This document shows positions 43,220 to 52,843 of a DNA stretch of 64,000 nt, piece by piece. The notes under the pieces were generated by a model. The model saw only the letters and a list, made by a program, of their open reading frames with translations. It was not told the DNA's origin and did no database searches. The position numbers and the translations under genes were made by a program. This stretch comes from Pleomorphomonas sp. JP5 (GTDB lineage: Bacteria; Pseudomonadota; Alphaproteobacteria; Rhizobiales; Pleomorphomonadaceae): NCBI RefSeq assembly GCF_023721815.1, contig NZ_JAMDLI010000007.1, positions 735,237 through 799,236 on the forward strand, written 5' to 3'. Position 1 is the first letter of the stretch; each line of letters begins with the position of its first letter.

Positions 43220-44029
43220 TCAGGTCGGGGTACCGGTTTTCGCGATGATAACCGAGATTCCCGCCTCTTCCAGCATACGTTGATCGGCCTCCGCCAGGCC
43301 ATCGTCAGTGATAAGTGTGCTCACGCGAGCTAGAGGCATGGAAATGTGTCTGGCTCGGATCGAGAACTTGCTGCTATCCGCGAGTACTATGACTTCGTCA
43401 GCCAACTCTTGAAGATCGTGGATGGTTTTGACGAGAAGGGGGTGAGATTCTTGTAATCCAGAAGCATCAATTCCTTGTGTGCTGAGAAAAAACTTCGATG
43501 CGTAATACTCGTAATCACTGTTCGCCGGCGAGAATATTATTCCCGGCTCGCGATGAACGGCTCCCCCTGATATCACAAGGTTGCACGCTCCATTTTCGTA
43601 CAGGGCCGAAGCGAGCGGCATCGAGTTTGTAAATATACTCAAGTTCCGATAGCCGAGACGCTTGGCAAATTCGAAGCAGGTTGAGCCGCCATTGACGATA
43701 AGCTTGTCGCCATCGCGACACAGCTTCTCAGCCTCCATGGCAATGGCCACTTTCCGCTCAATTTGAAGAACGCGACTTGCCGAGAAAGGGCGGGCGGCGA
43801 GGCGTTGAGAAGTCGTTTCGGATGACGGAGCGATGCCGCCAAACACTTTTCGGACGCGACCAAGATTGTGAAGCTTTGCGATGTCACGACGAATTGTCGC
43901 TGGCGATACATCAAGATACTCGGTCAGATCCTTGACCGAGATGAATTGATGTTCATCGAGAATGCTTACTATTGCGTCCAGACGCTCCTTCTCAGTCAAG
44001 GGCCTCCCCCCGTATTGGCCGGTCTTCAT
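43220..44029 (-). CDS. DeoR/GlpR family transcriptional regulator
   Basis: 269 residues from ATG 44029 (a TTG 6 bases earlier is possible). The N-terminal DeoR helix-turn-helix (about 15-70: ISVKDLTEYLDVSPATIRRDI) is followed by a sugar-phosphate sensor domain with NGGSTCFEFAKRL and LADSSKFSIRA. It is convergent with the transposase-like gene and downstream of the pentulose operon, so it probably represses that operon in the absence of a phosphorylated pentose, as UlaR does for ascorbate genes. An inverted repeat (GATCTAT/ATAGATC) at 43198-43221 separates the convergent stops. Confidence 0.88.
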   Translation of the reverse strand: MKTGQYGGRPLTEKERLDAIVSILDEHQFISVKDLTEYLDVSPATIRRDIAKLHNLGRVRKVFGGIAPSSETTSQRLAARPFSASRVLQIERKVAIAMEAEKLCRDGDKLIVNGGSTCFEFAKRLGYRNLSIFTNSMPLASALYENGACNLVISGGAVHREPGIIFSPANSDYEYYASKFFLSTQGIDASGLQESHPLLVKTIHDLQELADEVIVLADSSKFSIRARHISMPLARVSTLITDDGLAEADQRMLEEAGISVIIAKTGTPT

Positions 44030-44089
44030 GTACAATAAGGCGACTGGCGCTACTCGTTACCGTTCCCTTCGCGCCTCTTGACTACTACA

Positions 44090-45070
44090 TCATCCTGCGT
44101 TCCGGGTGAAGTACCGCGGCTTCTGGGGCTCGTCGGCCTTGCCGACCACCGCCGCTGACAGCGGAAATCCCGGCTCGATCCGCCACTTCAGGCGCCGATG
44201 GCGAAAGTCGCTCGGCGATACGCCGATGAAGCGGGCGAAGTTGCGGTTGAACGTAGACAATACGTCATAGCCGATGTCGTAGCAGATCGACGTGATGGGG
44301 ATCTGCGTCTCCATCAGGAGCTGGCATGCTTTGTATATCCTCAGCCTGTTGATGTACTCGAGGCAGGAGCAGCTGAGGTTCTTTTCGAAGAAGCGCGAAA
44401 ACGTGGACAGCGGCATGCCTTCCCGCTCGGCGATCAAGCCGCAGGTGAGCTTCGGGTTGTTGTAGTTCTCGGCGATATACTGCAACACCGAGTTGAGGCG
44501 GGCCGAGCGGGTTCCAAGGTCGGCGGGCAGGCCCGGGCAGAGCAGGCGGCGTCCTTCGTCGGCAGCGAGGGTTGCGAAGACGGTGAAGAACAGCGCCAGC
44601 TTCTCAGGACCTTCCGCCACCGCCAAACGGCGCAAGGGAGCGGCCAGTTCGGCCGAAACGCTGGCCGAAAACTCGATGCCGGCGTGCGATTGCTCGAACA
44701 GCGCGCCAAGGGACGTGGCGTCGGCGAAATCCCGCAGGCAGCGCTCGGCAAAGGTCCCCGAGAACTGCAGGGCCATGTCGCGATCATGGATGAAGAGACG
44801 ATCCTCTCGCTCGCTGAACGAGTTGTCCGATACCCACATGTGCGGCATGTTCGGGCCCATGAGCACGAGATTTCCCGGCTCGAAGCGCCCGGCATAGGTG
44901 CCAACGAAAAAAGAACCCGAACTGCGTTGAATGAGATGCAACTCGTACTCGGGATGGTAGTGCCATCCGGTGTAGGAGTAGGGGTAGTCGTGCGAGAAGG
45001 CGAGGAAGCTGCGGTCGAGCGGCGCCACGATCACCTCGCGCACCAAGTCCTTCATGGCGGCACTCTTCAT
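44090..45070 (-). CDS. AraC family transcriptional regulator
   Basis: 326 residues from ATG 45070, with GGAGGA 4 bases upstream. The N-terminal cupin sensor has YTGWHYHPEYELHLI and GNLVLMGPNMPHMW; the C-terminal double helix-turn-helix (about 200-300) has LIAEREGMPLSTFSRFF and ITSICYDIGYDVLSTFNRNF. Cupin-AraC proteins of this type bind sugars. It lies next to xylR and may control the xylo-oligosaccharide or pentulose genes. Confidence 0.88.
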   Translation of the reverse strand: MKSAAMKDLVREVIVAPLDRSFLAFSHDYPYSYTGWHYHPEYELHLIQRSSGSFFVGTYAGRFEPGNLVLMGPNMPHMWVSDNSFSEREDRLFIHDRDMALQFSGTFAERCLRDFADATSLGALFEQSHAGIEFSASVSAELAAPLRRLAVAEGPEKLALFFTVFATLAADEGRRLLCPGLPADLGTRSARLNSVLQYIAENYNNPKLTCGLIAEREGMPLSTFSRFFEKNLSCSCLEYINRLRIYKACQLLMETQIPITSICYDIGYDVLSTFNRNFARFIGVSPSDFRHRRLKWRIEPGFPLSAAVVGKADEPQKPRYFTRNAG

Positions 45071-45318
45071 CGCGTCCTCCCTGGGTCGCCCTCTCCAGGC
45101 GATTACGCGCTTCCAAGCTGGCGGTTCCTGCCGCGAAGGCCTCGCCCGCCAGTCGTTCTCATGCTCCGACCGTTCATTGGACTTATTGTGGATCGGACAT
45201 GGAAAGTATTCGACCGCGCATCCTAAAGAGCGATCGCCGCAGTTGTCCATAACCCCAAACCCGGTCATGCCCCTGACAAAAGTCCGTCCGGCGTCCTTGG
45301 AATGGATCCGGTGTTCCT

Positions 45319-46596
45319 CTATGCCGCCTCGATCACGGTGGCTGCCGGTAGCGTTGCCTGGAACTCGGTTGGCGTGCAGCCCAGTTCGCGTCGAAACACG
45401 GCATACATGTAGGGCAGGGAGGTGAAGCCACTGCGCGCGGCGATTTCGGCGAAGGACAGCGTGCGGTCGGACAGCATCTGCTTGGCGCGCTCAAGGCGAA
45501 ATGCCAACATGTCGTCGTGGACCGTCCAGCCGAAGGCCTTGCGGAAATGGATGTCGAGCGTCGCGCGCGACACGCCGACATAGGCTGCCACCTGCGCCAC
45601 CTTCACCCCTTGCGCGGCGAACTGGCGGATATAGTGGCGTGCCCTCATGATGTAGGGATCATAGGTCGGTTGGTGACGGGAGGATGCCAGCGCGTTCAGC
45701 CCTTTGGGAGGGACCAGGACGCGGCTCTGTTCCACGCGGTCTCCGATGAGGCGCCTATGCATCATCTCCGCGGCGATCCGTCCCATCTCGCGTGTGCCCT
45801 GACGAACGGAACTGATGGGAATGCGGGAGAGCATCCTGAGGAGGTGATCGTCGTCGATGCCGACCAACGCCACCTCTTCGGGAACCGCGATATTGGCCAT
45901 GATGCAGGCTTGAAGCACCTGGCGGGCGCGGGCATCGGTTACCGCGATGATGCCGATCGGTTTCGGAAGGCCCGCCAACCAGTCGATGAGTTCCCTCAGA
46001 ATGCTGTCCCAATCCAGTCCGTCGTTGAAGTGCCCCTCGAACAATAGCGGGTCGATGCCATCGCGCAGGCAGATCTTGCAGAATGCGGCTTCTCGCTGCT
46101 GGGCCCAGCGGTTGGTTGGCGCCGGTGGCTGGCTGTAAAAGGCAAAGTGCGTCAGCCCCATCTCGACAAGATGGTCGTAAGCCGCTGCGACAAGAGCGAA
46201 GTTGTCGGTGGCGACGTAGGGGGTGCCTGTGGGGTAGTCGGTCGCGCGTTCATAGGAGCCGCCAACCGCGACGATCGGCCGTTTGCTGCGGCTGAACAGG
46301 CGTTCGAACTCCGGATCGTCGAAGTCGGCGATAATTCCATCGCCAGACCACGCGTCGATGCCGGTGATCGAGCTTCGGAAGTCTTCGAACAGCAGGAAAT
46401 CCCAGGCGACTCGGGTCGATTGGACATAGTCGCTGACGCCCGCGACCACGTTCCGGCCCCAGGCTCCCTTGGCCTTCAACATCAAGGCCACGCGAAACGA
46501 ACTTACCCCCGTGGCGATCATGCCAGCCAGCTTCTCCGCTCGATCGGGCTGTTTCCCAAACGGCTTGCGGTTGGGGCACGGCGCCTCATTGAGCAA
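45319..46596 (-). CDS. xylR: Xylose-type regulator XylR (LacI-like sensor + AraC DNA-binding domain)
   Basis: 425 residues; TTG start at 46596 with GAGGT about 8 bases upstream. The N-terminal periplasmic-binding-like sensor (about 35-290: GVSDYVQSTRVAWDF, ALVGIDDDHLLRM) is fused to a C-terminal AraC helix-turn-helix pair (about 315-415: VAAYVGVSRATLDIHFRKAFG, IAARSGFTSLPYMYAVFRRELG). This is the architecture of E. coli XylR, which binds D-xylose and activates xylose genes. It is divergent from the ABC-GH43 operon, which it most likely activates when xylose or xylobiose appears. Confidence 0.9.
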   Translation of the reverse strand: MLNEAPCPNRKPFGKQPDRAEKLAGMIATGVSSFRVALMLKAKGAWGRNVVAGVSDYVQSTRVAWDFLLFEDFRSSITGIDAWSGDGIIADFDDPEFERLFSRSKRPIVAVGGSYERATDYPTGTPYVATDNFALVAAAYDHLVEMGLTHFAFYSQPPAPTNRWAQQREAAFCKICLRDGIDPLLFEGHFNDGLDWDSILRELIDWLAGLPKPIGIIAVTDARARQVLQACIMANIAVPEEVALVGIDDDHLLRMLSRIPISSVRQGTREMGRIAAEMMHRRLIGDRVEQSRVLVPPKGLNALASSRHQPTYDPYIMRARHYIRQFAAQGVKVAQVAAYVGVSRATLDIHFRKAFGWTVHDDMLAFRLERAKQMLSDRTLSFAEIAARSGFTSLPYMYAVFRRELGCTPTEFQATLPAATVIEAA

Positions 46597-46620
46597 ATAG
46601 TCTACCTCATCTGAAAAAAT

Positions 46621-46633
46621 GCACCATTGGTGC
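46621..46633. promoter_or_regulatory. 13-bp perfect palindrome in the xylR divergent gap
   Basis: GCACCA-T-TGGTGC, 24 bases upstream of the xylR start. Candidate operator, possibly for XylR itself or a catabolite regulator. Confidence 0.45.
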
Positions 46634-46655
46634 CGAACTATAAAAAAACATAATC

Positions 46656-46671
46656 CCGATTTTCAAATCGG
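46656..46671. promoter_or_regulatory. 16-bp perfect palindrome, candidate XylR operator
   Basis: CCGATTT-TC-AAATCGG, near the middle of the divergent gap between xylR and the xylo-oligosaccharide importer. LacI-type and related sensors bind such sites. Confidence 0.5.
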
Positions 46672-46710
46672 CTCAACTAGTGTCCTCCCATTCGGCTCGC
46701 ATCGAAGTGG

Positions 46711-46734
46711 TTGATACGTAAATCAATGTATTAA
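46711..46734. promoter_or_regulatory. Imperfect palindrome before the importer operon
   Basis: TTGATAC and GTATTAA arms flank 10 bases, about 40 bases before the importer's first start. It also contains TTGAT-N6-ATCAA. Position suits a promoter-proximal operator. Confidence 0.4.
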
Positions 46735-46771
46735 CGTTGGAGCACTGCGGGCGCGGAGTGGGAGGAGAAAT

Positions 46772-48028
46772 ATGAAAAAGTATGCCACACTCGCTGTGCT
46801 TGCAGCGACGGTGCTCGCCTCGTTCCCAGCTTTTGCTGAGACCGTAAAAGTTCTTTCGATCGAGCCCAATGTCAAGGAAGGGCGTGATTTTTACGCCGCG
46901 GCAATCGATAAATTCGAGAAGGCCAATCCGGATATCAAAATCCAGTTCGACTACCTCGACGACACCTCGTTCAAGTCCAAGCTGCCCACCCTGCTTCAGT
47001 CGGCGGCCCGACCGGACATCTTCTTCACCTGGACCGGCGGCGTTTTCCACGAGCAGGCCGACGCAGGCGTCCTCAGGGACATCTCCGGCGACGTGGATCC
47101 GAAGGCGCTCGAAACCTTCGCGCCCGGCGGCATCAAGGCGCTGACCTACAAGGACAAGCTATACGGCCTTCCCATGTACGCCGGCGTCGTCGTGCTGTTC
47201 TACAACAAGGAGCTGACCGACAAGGCCGGTATCGATCCCAAGACCATCAAGACGTGGGATGATTTCCTCGCCGCCGTGAAGACGGTCAAGGAAGCCGGAA
47301 TCACGCCGATTGTGGTCGGCGGCAAGTCCAAGTGGCCCCTCCAGCATTATTATGGCTACCTTGCCACGCGGATCGCCGGCACAGACGGCATTGTCGCCGC
47401 TTCTGCCGGCGAAAACGGCGGGCTTGCCGGGCCGGACTTCATCAAGGCGGGCGAAGAGTTCAAGAGGCTGGCCGATCTCCAGCCCTTCCAGCCCGGCTTC
47501 ATGGACACCGACAACTCCAAGGCCGGCGGCCTGTTTGGCGACGGACGAGGCGCCTTCATCCTGTCGGGCAACTACATGATCGGCGCCCAGAAGCGCAATT
47601 CCACGTCCGGCTCCGGGATCAGCGACGAGAACCTCGGCTTCATCCCCTTCCCGGTTGTCGAGGGTGGCAAGGGCGATCCGGCGGACACTTTCGGCGGCAT
47701 CAACGGTTGGCTGGTCTCCAAGAATGCGACGCCAGCCGCCGCAAAGTTCCTCGAAAGCCTGATGGATCTCGACAACCAGACCACCAGCGCCAGCATGGAC
47801 CTCTGGCTGCCGATCGTGAAGGGCGCGGACGCCGGCATAAAGAACGCCAACATCAAGGCGATCGCCAACCTGCTCGCCTCGGCCCCGCACCATCAGCTCT
47901 ACCTCGACCAGGAGCTTGGCGCCAACGTCGGCGCGGCAATGAACGATGCTTCAGCGCAGCTTGCCACCGGCGACATCTCGCCCGAGGAAGCGGCGGAGAT
48001 GGTCGAAGAAGCGAACGAGATGCGCTGA
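46772..48028 (+). CDS. Sugar ABC importer substrate-binding protein (CUT1)
   Basis: 418 residues with a signal peptide cut near AFA/ETV (residue 22). Family 1 (MalE-like) binding protein: DIFFTWTGG, GLPMYAGVVVLFYNKEL, FGGINGWLVSKNATPAAAKFL. It should capture an oligosaccharide. Two CUT1 permeases, a GH43 beta-xylosidase and an ATPase follow in the same operon, so xylo-oligosaccharides are the expected cargo. Divergent from xylR. Confidence 0.9.
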   Translation: MKKYATLAVLAATVLASFPAFAETVKVLSIEPNVKEGRDFYAAAIDKFEKANPDIKIQFDYLDDTSFKSKLPTLLQSAARPDIFFTWTGGVFHEQADAGVLRDISGDVDPKALETFAPGGIKALTYKDKLYGLPMYAGVVVLFYNKELTDKAGIDPKTIKTWDDFLAAVKTVKEAGITPIVVGGKSKWPLQHYYGYLATRIAGTDGIVAASAGENGGLAGPDFIKAGEEFKRLADLQPFQPGFMDTDNSKAGGLFGDGRGAFILSGNYMIGAQKRNSTSGSGISDENLGFIPFPVVEGGKGDPADTFGGINGWLVSKNATPAAAKFLESLMDLDNQTTSASMDLWLPIVKGADAGIKNANIKAIANLLASAPHHQLYLDQELGANVGAAMNDASAQLATGDISPEEAAEMVEEANEMR

Positions 48029-48045
48029 CCGGCGCTTGAAAAGAA

Positions 48046-48082
48046 CATTCCGGGTGGCGGCGCTCGCCAGCCATCCGGAATG
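48046..48082 (+). other. Long stem-loop after the binding-protein gene
   Basis: A 13-bp stem (CATTCCGGGTGGC with GCCATCCGGAATG, one G-U pair) with an 11-base loop, 18 bases past the stop. As with other binding-protein genes in this window, it probably raises mRNA stability of the first cistron. Confidence 0.6.
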
Positions 48083-48191
48083 GCTCCGACTGTTCCTGCC
48101 GGGCCAGCGACCATGCCTGGTTGCCCCCGCCTGCGGGCATCGATGATTGCCTCCCCTGTCTCCGCAGGCTGCCTACCAAGAGACCTGTTCC

Positions 48192-49130
48192 ATGACCCTC
48201 ACAACACCAGCGGGGCCTCCCGCCGCGCGACGGCGGCCGAGCGGCTTTGCCCGCATGCGCACGGACGGCAGCCTCACCGCCCTGATCCTGTTCCTGCCTC
48301 CGGCCGTGCTCCTGTTCACCCTGTTCGTGATCTGGCCGATCTTCAGCGCGGTCGATCTCAGCTTCTACAAGTGGAACGGCTATGGCGACGTCACCAACTT
48401 CGTCGGCTTGCGGAACTACGAAATCCTGGTGAAGAACTCCATCTTCCACCAATCGCTGTTCAACTCGCTCAAGCTGCTGCTGGCCTCGATCTTCCTGCAG
48501 ATCCCGCTGGCCCTGGTGCTGGCCTTGCTTCTCTACCGCAAGACGTCCGCCAACACGGCCTTCCGGTTGATCTTCTTTGCGCCCTACATCCTGGCCGAGA
48601 TCGCAACGGGTCTGATCTGGAGCTTCATCTTCGACGGTGACTACGGCATTTCGGCAATGGTCGCCAACAAGCTTGGAACCGAGCCCTTCTACATCCTCGC
48701 GGACAAGCAGTGGGCTTTCTGGACCATCATCATCGTGGTGGTGTGGAAGTACTTCGGTTATCACATGATGATCTTCATCGCCGCCTTGCAGGCGGTGCCG
48801 TCCGATCTTGTCGAGGCGGCGGAGATCGATGGCGCCAGCTCGCTGAAGACGATCTGGTACGTCAAGCTGCCCATGATCATGCACGCTATCAAGCTCAGCG
48901 TGCTGTTTGCCATCACCGGCGCCCTTCAGGTCTTCGACATCATCATTCCGCTGACCAACGGCGGCCCATCGAACTCGACTCACTCGATTGTCAGCTACCT
49001 CTACACCTTCGGCCTCGCCCGCATGAACGTTGGCTTCGGCGCCGCCGTCGGCGTGGTGCTGTTCGCCCTCTGCGTCGGCACGGCCTTCACCTACAAGCGC
49101 ATGGCGATCGACAAGGGAGGGCAGCTGTGA
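48192..49130 (+). CDS. Sugar ABC importer permease (CUT1, MalF/UgpA type)
   Basis: 312 residues from ATG 48192; a TTG at 48147 would add 15 residues. Six hydrophobic helices and the EAA loop EAAEIDGASSLKTIWYVKLP that contacts the ATPase. It forms the channel with the next gene product; their coding regions overlap by 4 bases (GTGA). Confidence 0.9.
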   Translation: MTLTTPAGPPAARRRPSGFARMRTDGSLTALILFLPPAVLLFTLFVIWPIFSAVDLSFYKWNGYGDVTNFVGLRNYEILVKNSIFHQSLFNSLKLLLASIFLQIPLALVLALLLYRKTSANTAFRLIFFAPYILAEIATGLIWSFIFDGDYGISAMVANKLGTEPFYILADKQWAFWTIIIVVVWKYFGYHMMIFIAALQAVPSDLVEAAEIDGASSLKTIWYVKLPMIMHAIKLSVLFAITGALQVFDIIIPLTNGGPSNSTHSIVSYLYTFGLARMNVGFGAAVGVVLFALCVGTAFTYKRMAIDKGGQL

Positions 49131-49957
49131 AGCGTACGAAACTCTTCCCGCAGCTGATGCGCGCGGCTTTCCTGTCCTTCATCGCCGCGCTGGTCATCCT
49201 GCCCCTGCTGGCCACCTTCCTTGGCGGGTTCAAGACGCTGGGCGAGCTCAGGGCCGCGCCCTTCGGCATCCCCTCCGAATGGAGCTTCACCGTCTTCGTC
49301 GACATTCTGACCGGCTCGGCGTTCTGGGGCTACTTGCGCAACTCGCTGATCATCTCGCTGTCGGCGGTTGTTCTGACGGTGCTCTGCGCATCCATGGCAG
49401 CCTATGTTTTCGCGCAGATCCGCTTCTTCGGCTCGCGCTATCTGCAGTCCTACATGCTGCTGGGGATGATGTTCCCCTTCGCCACGGCCATCGTGCCGCT
49501 GTTCTTCCAGATCAACCGCTTCGGTTTGCTCGACAATCCGCTCGGCATCATCCTGCCTCAGACGGCCTTCTCCATGGCTTTTGCAGTGGTGCTGCTCCGG
49601 AGTTTCTTCCAGCAGTTGCCCAAGGAGCTGTTCGAGGCGGCCTATGTCGACGGGTGCGGCTATGTGGGCTTCTTCTTCCGGTTCACGCTGCCGTTGTCGA
49701 CGCCGATCCTGGCCACGGTCGGCACCTTCGTCTTCGTCCAGAGCTGGAACAACTACCTGCTGCCGCTGGTCGTGCTCAACGAGCAGTCCCTGTTCACGTG
49801 GCCGCTCGGCATCATGCAGTTCCGTGGCGAGTTCATCGTGGAATGGAACCGCATTCTCGCCTTCGTGTCGCTGACGATCCTGCCGGCGCTCATCTTCTTC
49901 ACCTTCACACAGAAATACATCGTGGCCGGCCTTACGCGCGGCTCGGTCAAGGGTTGA
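49127..49957 (+). CDS. Sugar ABC importer permease (CUT1, MalG/UgpE type)
   Basis: 276 residues from GTG 49127, overlapping the preceding stop. Six hydrophobic helices; EAA loop ELFEAAYVDGCGYVGFFFRF. The frame is also open upstream through the previous gene, which is not coding in this frame. Ends 3 bases before the GH43 start. Confidence 0.9.
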   Translation: MKRTKLFPQLMRAAFLSFIAALVILPLLATFLGGFKTLGELRAAPFGIPSEWSFTVFVDILTGSAFWGYLRNSLIISLSAVVLTVLCASMAAYVFAQIRFFGSRYLQSYMLLGMMFPFATAIVPLFFQINRFGLLDNPLGIILPQTAFSMAFAVVLLRSFFQQLPKELFEAAYVDGCGYVGFFFRFTLPLSTPILATVGTFVFVQSWNNYLLPLVVLNEQSLFTWPLGIMQFRGEFIVEWNRILAFVSLTILPALIFFTFTQKYIVAGLTRGSVKG

Positions 49958-49960
49958 AAC

Positions 49961-51589
49961 ATGTCCCGTCCTGTCATCACCAATCCGATCCTCAAGGGGT
50001 TCAACCCCGATCCATCGATCTGCCGCGCTGGCGACGACTATTACATCGCCACCTCCACCTTCGAGTGGTTCCCCGGCGTGCAGATCCATCATTCCCGCGA
50101 CCTCGTGCATTGGGATCTCGTCTGTCGCCCGCTCGATCGTCCGAGCCAGCTCGACATGCGCGGCGAGATGGATAGCTGCGGCGTCTGGGCGCCCTGCCTG
50201 ACATATGCCGACGGAATGTTCTGGCTGGTCTTCAGCGACATGAAGCGCCGCGACGGCTCGGTCAAGGACGTGCACAACTATCTCGTGACGGCCCCCTCCA
50301 TCGAAGGGCCTTGGTCGGATCCGATCTATCTCAACTCATCCGGCTTCGATCCGTCACTTTTCCACGACGATGACGGCCGCAAGTGGATCGTCAACGTGTG
50401 GTGGGACTATCGCGGTCGCCCGCCGCGCTTTCCGGGAGACAACAGCTTCGCCGGCATCGCTTGTCAGGAATACGACGTTGCCGAGCGCAAGCTGAAGGGG
50501 CCGATCACCAATATCTTCAAGGGCACCGATGCCGGTCTGACGGAGGGGCCTCATCTCTATCGGCGCGATGGTTGGTACTACATCATGGTTGCCGAGGGCG
50601 GCACCGGCTACAATCATGTCGCCACCGTGGGGCGCTCCCGCGCTCTCAACGGGCCGTATGAGCTGCACCCCGACACCTACGTGGTCACGGCACGCGGCAA
50701 TCCGAACGCGCCGCTTCAGCGCGCCGGTCACGCCGACTTTGTCGATACGCCGGCTGGCGAAACCTATCTCGTCCATCTGACCGGCCGGCCCATTCCGGGT
50801 TTGCGCCGTTGCCCCCTGGGACGGGAAACCGCCATCCAGAAGATCGAGTGGGGCGCCGACGGCTGGCCTCGTATCGCGGGCGGCAAGCTGACGCCGAAAC
50901 TCGAAGTCGAAGCGCCGGACGTGCCCGCTCATCCGTTCGTCCCTGCGCCCGAAGAATATCGTTTCTCAGCCGATGCCGGCTTACCAAGGGATTTCCAGTG
51001 GCTGCGCACCCCCTATGGAGAGCGGCTGTTCTCGCTTGAAGAACGTCCCGGTTTTCTGCGCCTCCACGGGCGGGAGGCCATGGGGTCCTGGTACGAGCAG
51101 GCCTTGGTGGCGCGTCGACAGACGGCCTTCTGCTATGATGCGGAAACCGAGGTTCATGCCGATCCGGCAGTTCACATGCAGATGGCGGGGCTTGCGGCCT
51201 ACTATAATCGCTTTGCCTACCACTACCTCGCGTTGACCTTCGATCAGGAGGCCGGCACCTGCCTGCAGGTGATCTCCTGCACCGGCACGCAAGGCGGCGG
51301 GCAGACCGCCATCGGTCTCGCCAAACCTGTTCCCGTACCCGGCGGCGTGCCGGTGCGGCTCAAGGTCGAGGTTCGGACGACAACCCTGACCTTCTTCTAT
51401 GCGGTTGGCTCGGGCGACTGGAGGCAGGTGGGCGGCGTGCTCGATGCCTCGCTTCTGTCTGACGAGTGCGGTGCAGGCGAGCACTCCAACTTCACCGGCG
51501 CGTTCGTCGGCATGTCGGCCAACGATCTGAGTGGCCAGGGCATGCCGGCCGACTTCTCCTATTTCCGCTACCGCGATCTCGACGCGTGA
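49961..51589 (+). CDS. xynB: GH43 beta-xylosidase
   Basis: 542 residues, the length of GH43 beta-xylosidases with a C-terminal beta-sandwich. Catalytic residues are visible: base D17 (FNPDPS), pKa modulator D130 (GFDPSLF) and acid E195 (TEGPHLY). The N-terminal five-blade propeller (1-320) is followed by the sandwich domain (about 330-542). There is no signal peptide, so it acts in the cytoplasm on imported xylo-oligosaccharides, releasing D-xylose. Alpha-L-arabinofuranosidase side activity is common in this family. It sits between the permease and ATPase genes of the importer. Confidence 0.92.
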   Translation: MSRPVITNPILKGFNPDPSICRAGDDYYIATSTFEWFPGVQIHHSRDLVHWDLVCRPLDRPSQLDMRGEMDSCGVWAPCLTYADGMFWLVFSDMKRRDGSVKDVHNYLVTAPSIEGPWSDPIYLNSSGFDPSLFHDDDGRKWIVNVWWDYRGRPPRFPGDNSFAGIACQEYDVAERKLKGPITNIFKGTDAGLTEGPHLYRRDGWYYIMVAEGGTGYNHVATVGRSRALNGPYELHPDTYVVTARGNPNAPLQRAGHADFVDTPAGETYLVHLTGRPIPGLRRCPLGRETAIQKIEWGADGWPRIAGGKLTPKLEVEAPDVPAHPFVPAPEEYRFSADAGLPRDFQWLRTPYGERLFSLEERPGFLRLHGREAMGSWYEQALVARRQTAFCYDAETEVHADPAVHMQMAGLAAYYNRFAYHYLALTFDQEAGTCLQVISCTGTQGGGQTAIGLAKPVPVPGGVPVRLKVEVRTTTLTFFYAVGSGDWRQVGGVLDASLLSDECGAGEHSNFTGAFVGMSANDLSGQGMPADFSYFRYRDLDA

Positions 51590-51599
51590 GGATCAGTCC

Positions 51600-52619
51600 A
51601 TGGCAACGCTCGAATTCAAGCATGTGAACAAGACCTTCGGCGCCGTCGAGGTGATCCCGGATGTGTCGCTGTTCATCCCCCATGGTTCGTTCACGGTCTT
51701 CGTCGGGCCGTCGGGGTGCGGCAAGTCGACCCTCCTGAGGCTCGCGGCGGGACTGGAGGAGATCAGCGAAGGCACGCTGGAGATCGATGGGGCAGACGTG
51801 ACGTTTGCCCGACCGATCGAACGCGGCATCGCCATGGTGTTCCAGTCCTACGCGCTCTACCCGCACATGAACGTGGCGCAGAACATCGGCTTCGGCCTCA
51901 AGATGGCTGGAAAGCCCAAGGCGGAGATCACCCGAAAGGTCCAGGCGGCAGCGGAGACGCTGCAGCTTGATGCCCTTCTGGAGCGCAAACCGGGCGAACT
52001 CTCGGGCGGCCAGCGTCAGCGCGTTGCGATTGGTCGCGCCATCGTGCGCGAGCCAAAGGTGTTTCTGTTTGACGAACCGCTCTCCAATCTGGACGCGGCG
52101 CTCAGGACGCAGATGCGTGTGGAGCTCGCCCAGCTTCACAAGCGGCTTGGCGCGACGATGATCTACGTCACCCACGATCAGGTCGAAGCGATGACGCTGG
52201 CCGATCAGATCGTGGTCCTGAACAAGGGGAGGATCGAGCAGGTCGGAAGTCCGCTCGAACTCTACAATCACCCACAGACACTGTTCGTCGCTGGCTTTAT
52301 TGGCTCGCCGAAGATGAACTTCATCACGGGCGAGTACGCTTCACGCTTGGGTGTTGCGACCTTCGGGGTTCGGCCCGAGCACGTCGAGATCGTCACATCG
52401 TCCCCCCACTGGACCGGAACCGTGCAGTTCAGTGAAAGGCTGGGCAGCGACACCTACCTGCATGTTGACGTTCCGGAGATTGGGCGTTTGACGGTAAGGG
52501 CCGTTGGCGATGCGGCGCTCACCGGCGGCGAGACCATCGGCCTCGCACCTCAGGCGGCGGCGTCGCATGGCTTCGACGCGGATGGGCAGTCTTGTCCGGT
52601 TCGCTGGAACGCACACTGA
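51600..52619 (+). CDS. Sugar ABC importer ATPase (MalK/UgpC type)
   Basis: 339 residues from ATG 51600, with GAGGA upstream. Walker [10 protein letters not shown], signature [15 protein letters not shown], Walker [13 protein letters not shown], and a C-terminal TOBE regulatory domain (about 240-339: [10 protein letters not shown]). MalK-type ATPases serve CUT1 importers and this one completes the operon. A terminator follows. Confidence 0.93.
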   Translation: MATLEFKHVNKTFGAVEVIPDVSLFIPHGSFTVFVGPSGCGKSTLLRLAAGLEEISEGTLEIDGADVTFARPIERGIAMVFQSYALYPHMNVAQNIGFGLKMAGKPKAEITRKVQAAAETLQLDALLERKPGELSGGQRQRVAIGRAIVREPKVFLFDEPLSNLDAALRTQMRVELAQLHKRLGATMIYVTHDQVEAMTLADQIVVLNKGRIEQVGSPLELYNHPQTLFVAGFIGSPKMNFITGEYASRLGVATFGVRPEHVEIVTSSPHWTGTVQFSERLGSDTYLHVDVPEIGRLTVRAVGDAALTGGETIGLAPQAAASHGFDADGQSCPVRWNAH

Positions 52620-52632
52620 AACCGCTGCGGTA

Positions 52633-52668
52633 CCCCGGGGCATCTTCGATGGCCCGGGGCGTTTGTTG
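52633..52668 (+). terminator. Rho-independent terminator after the xylo-oligosaccharide operon
   Basis: CCCCGGG pairs with CCCGGGG (52633-52639 and 52653-52659), continued by CATC/GATG after one mismatch, and followed by a T-rich CGTTTGTTG. Confidence 0.65.
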
Positions 52669-52843
52669 ATCCCTGAACCTGCGATCCCGATGTCGTTCGG
52701 GCCGACGTCTTGAGCTCGAACTTTCTGAGCGGCGTCTCGTTCCTCCCGTTTGCAGCTTTGGCGCATTTGAAGTATCAGAGCGGTTTGAAATGGCGGAGCG
52801 CCTCTTGCGGAATACTCGCAAGACGGCAGGGAAGGGAGGCGAC

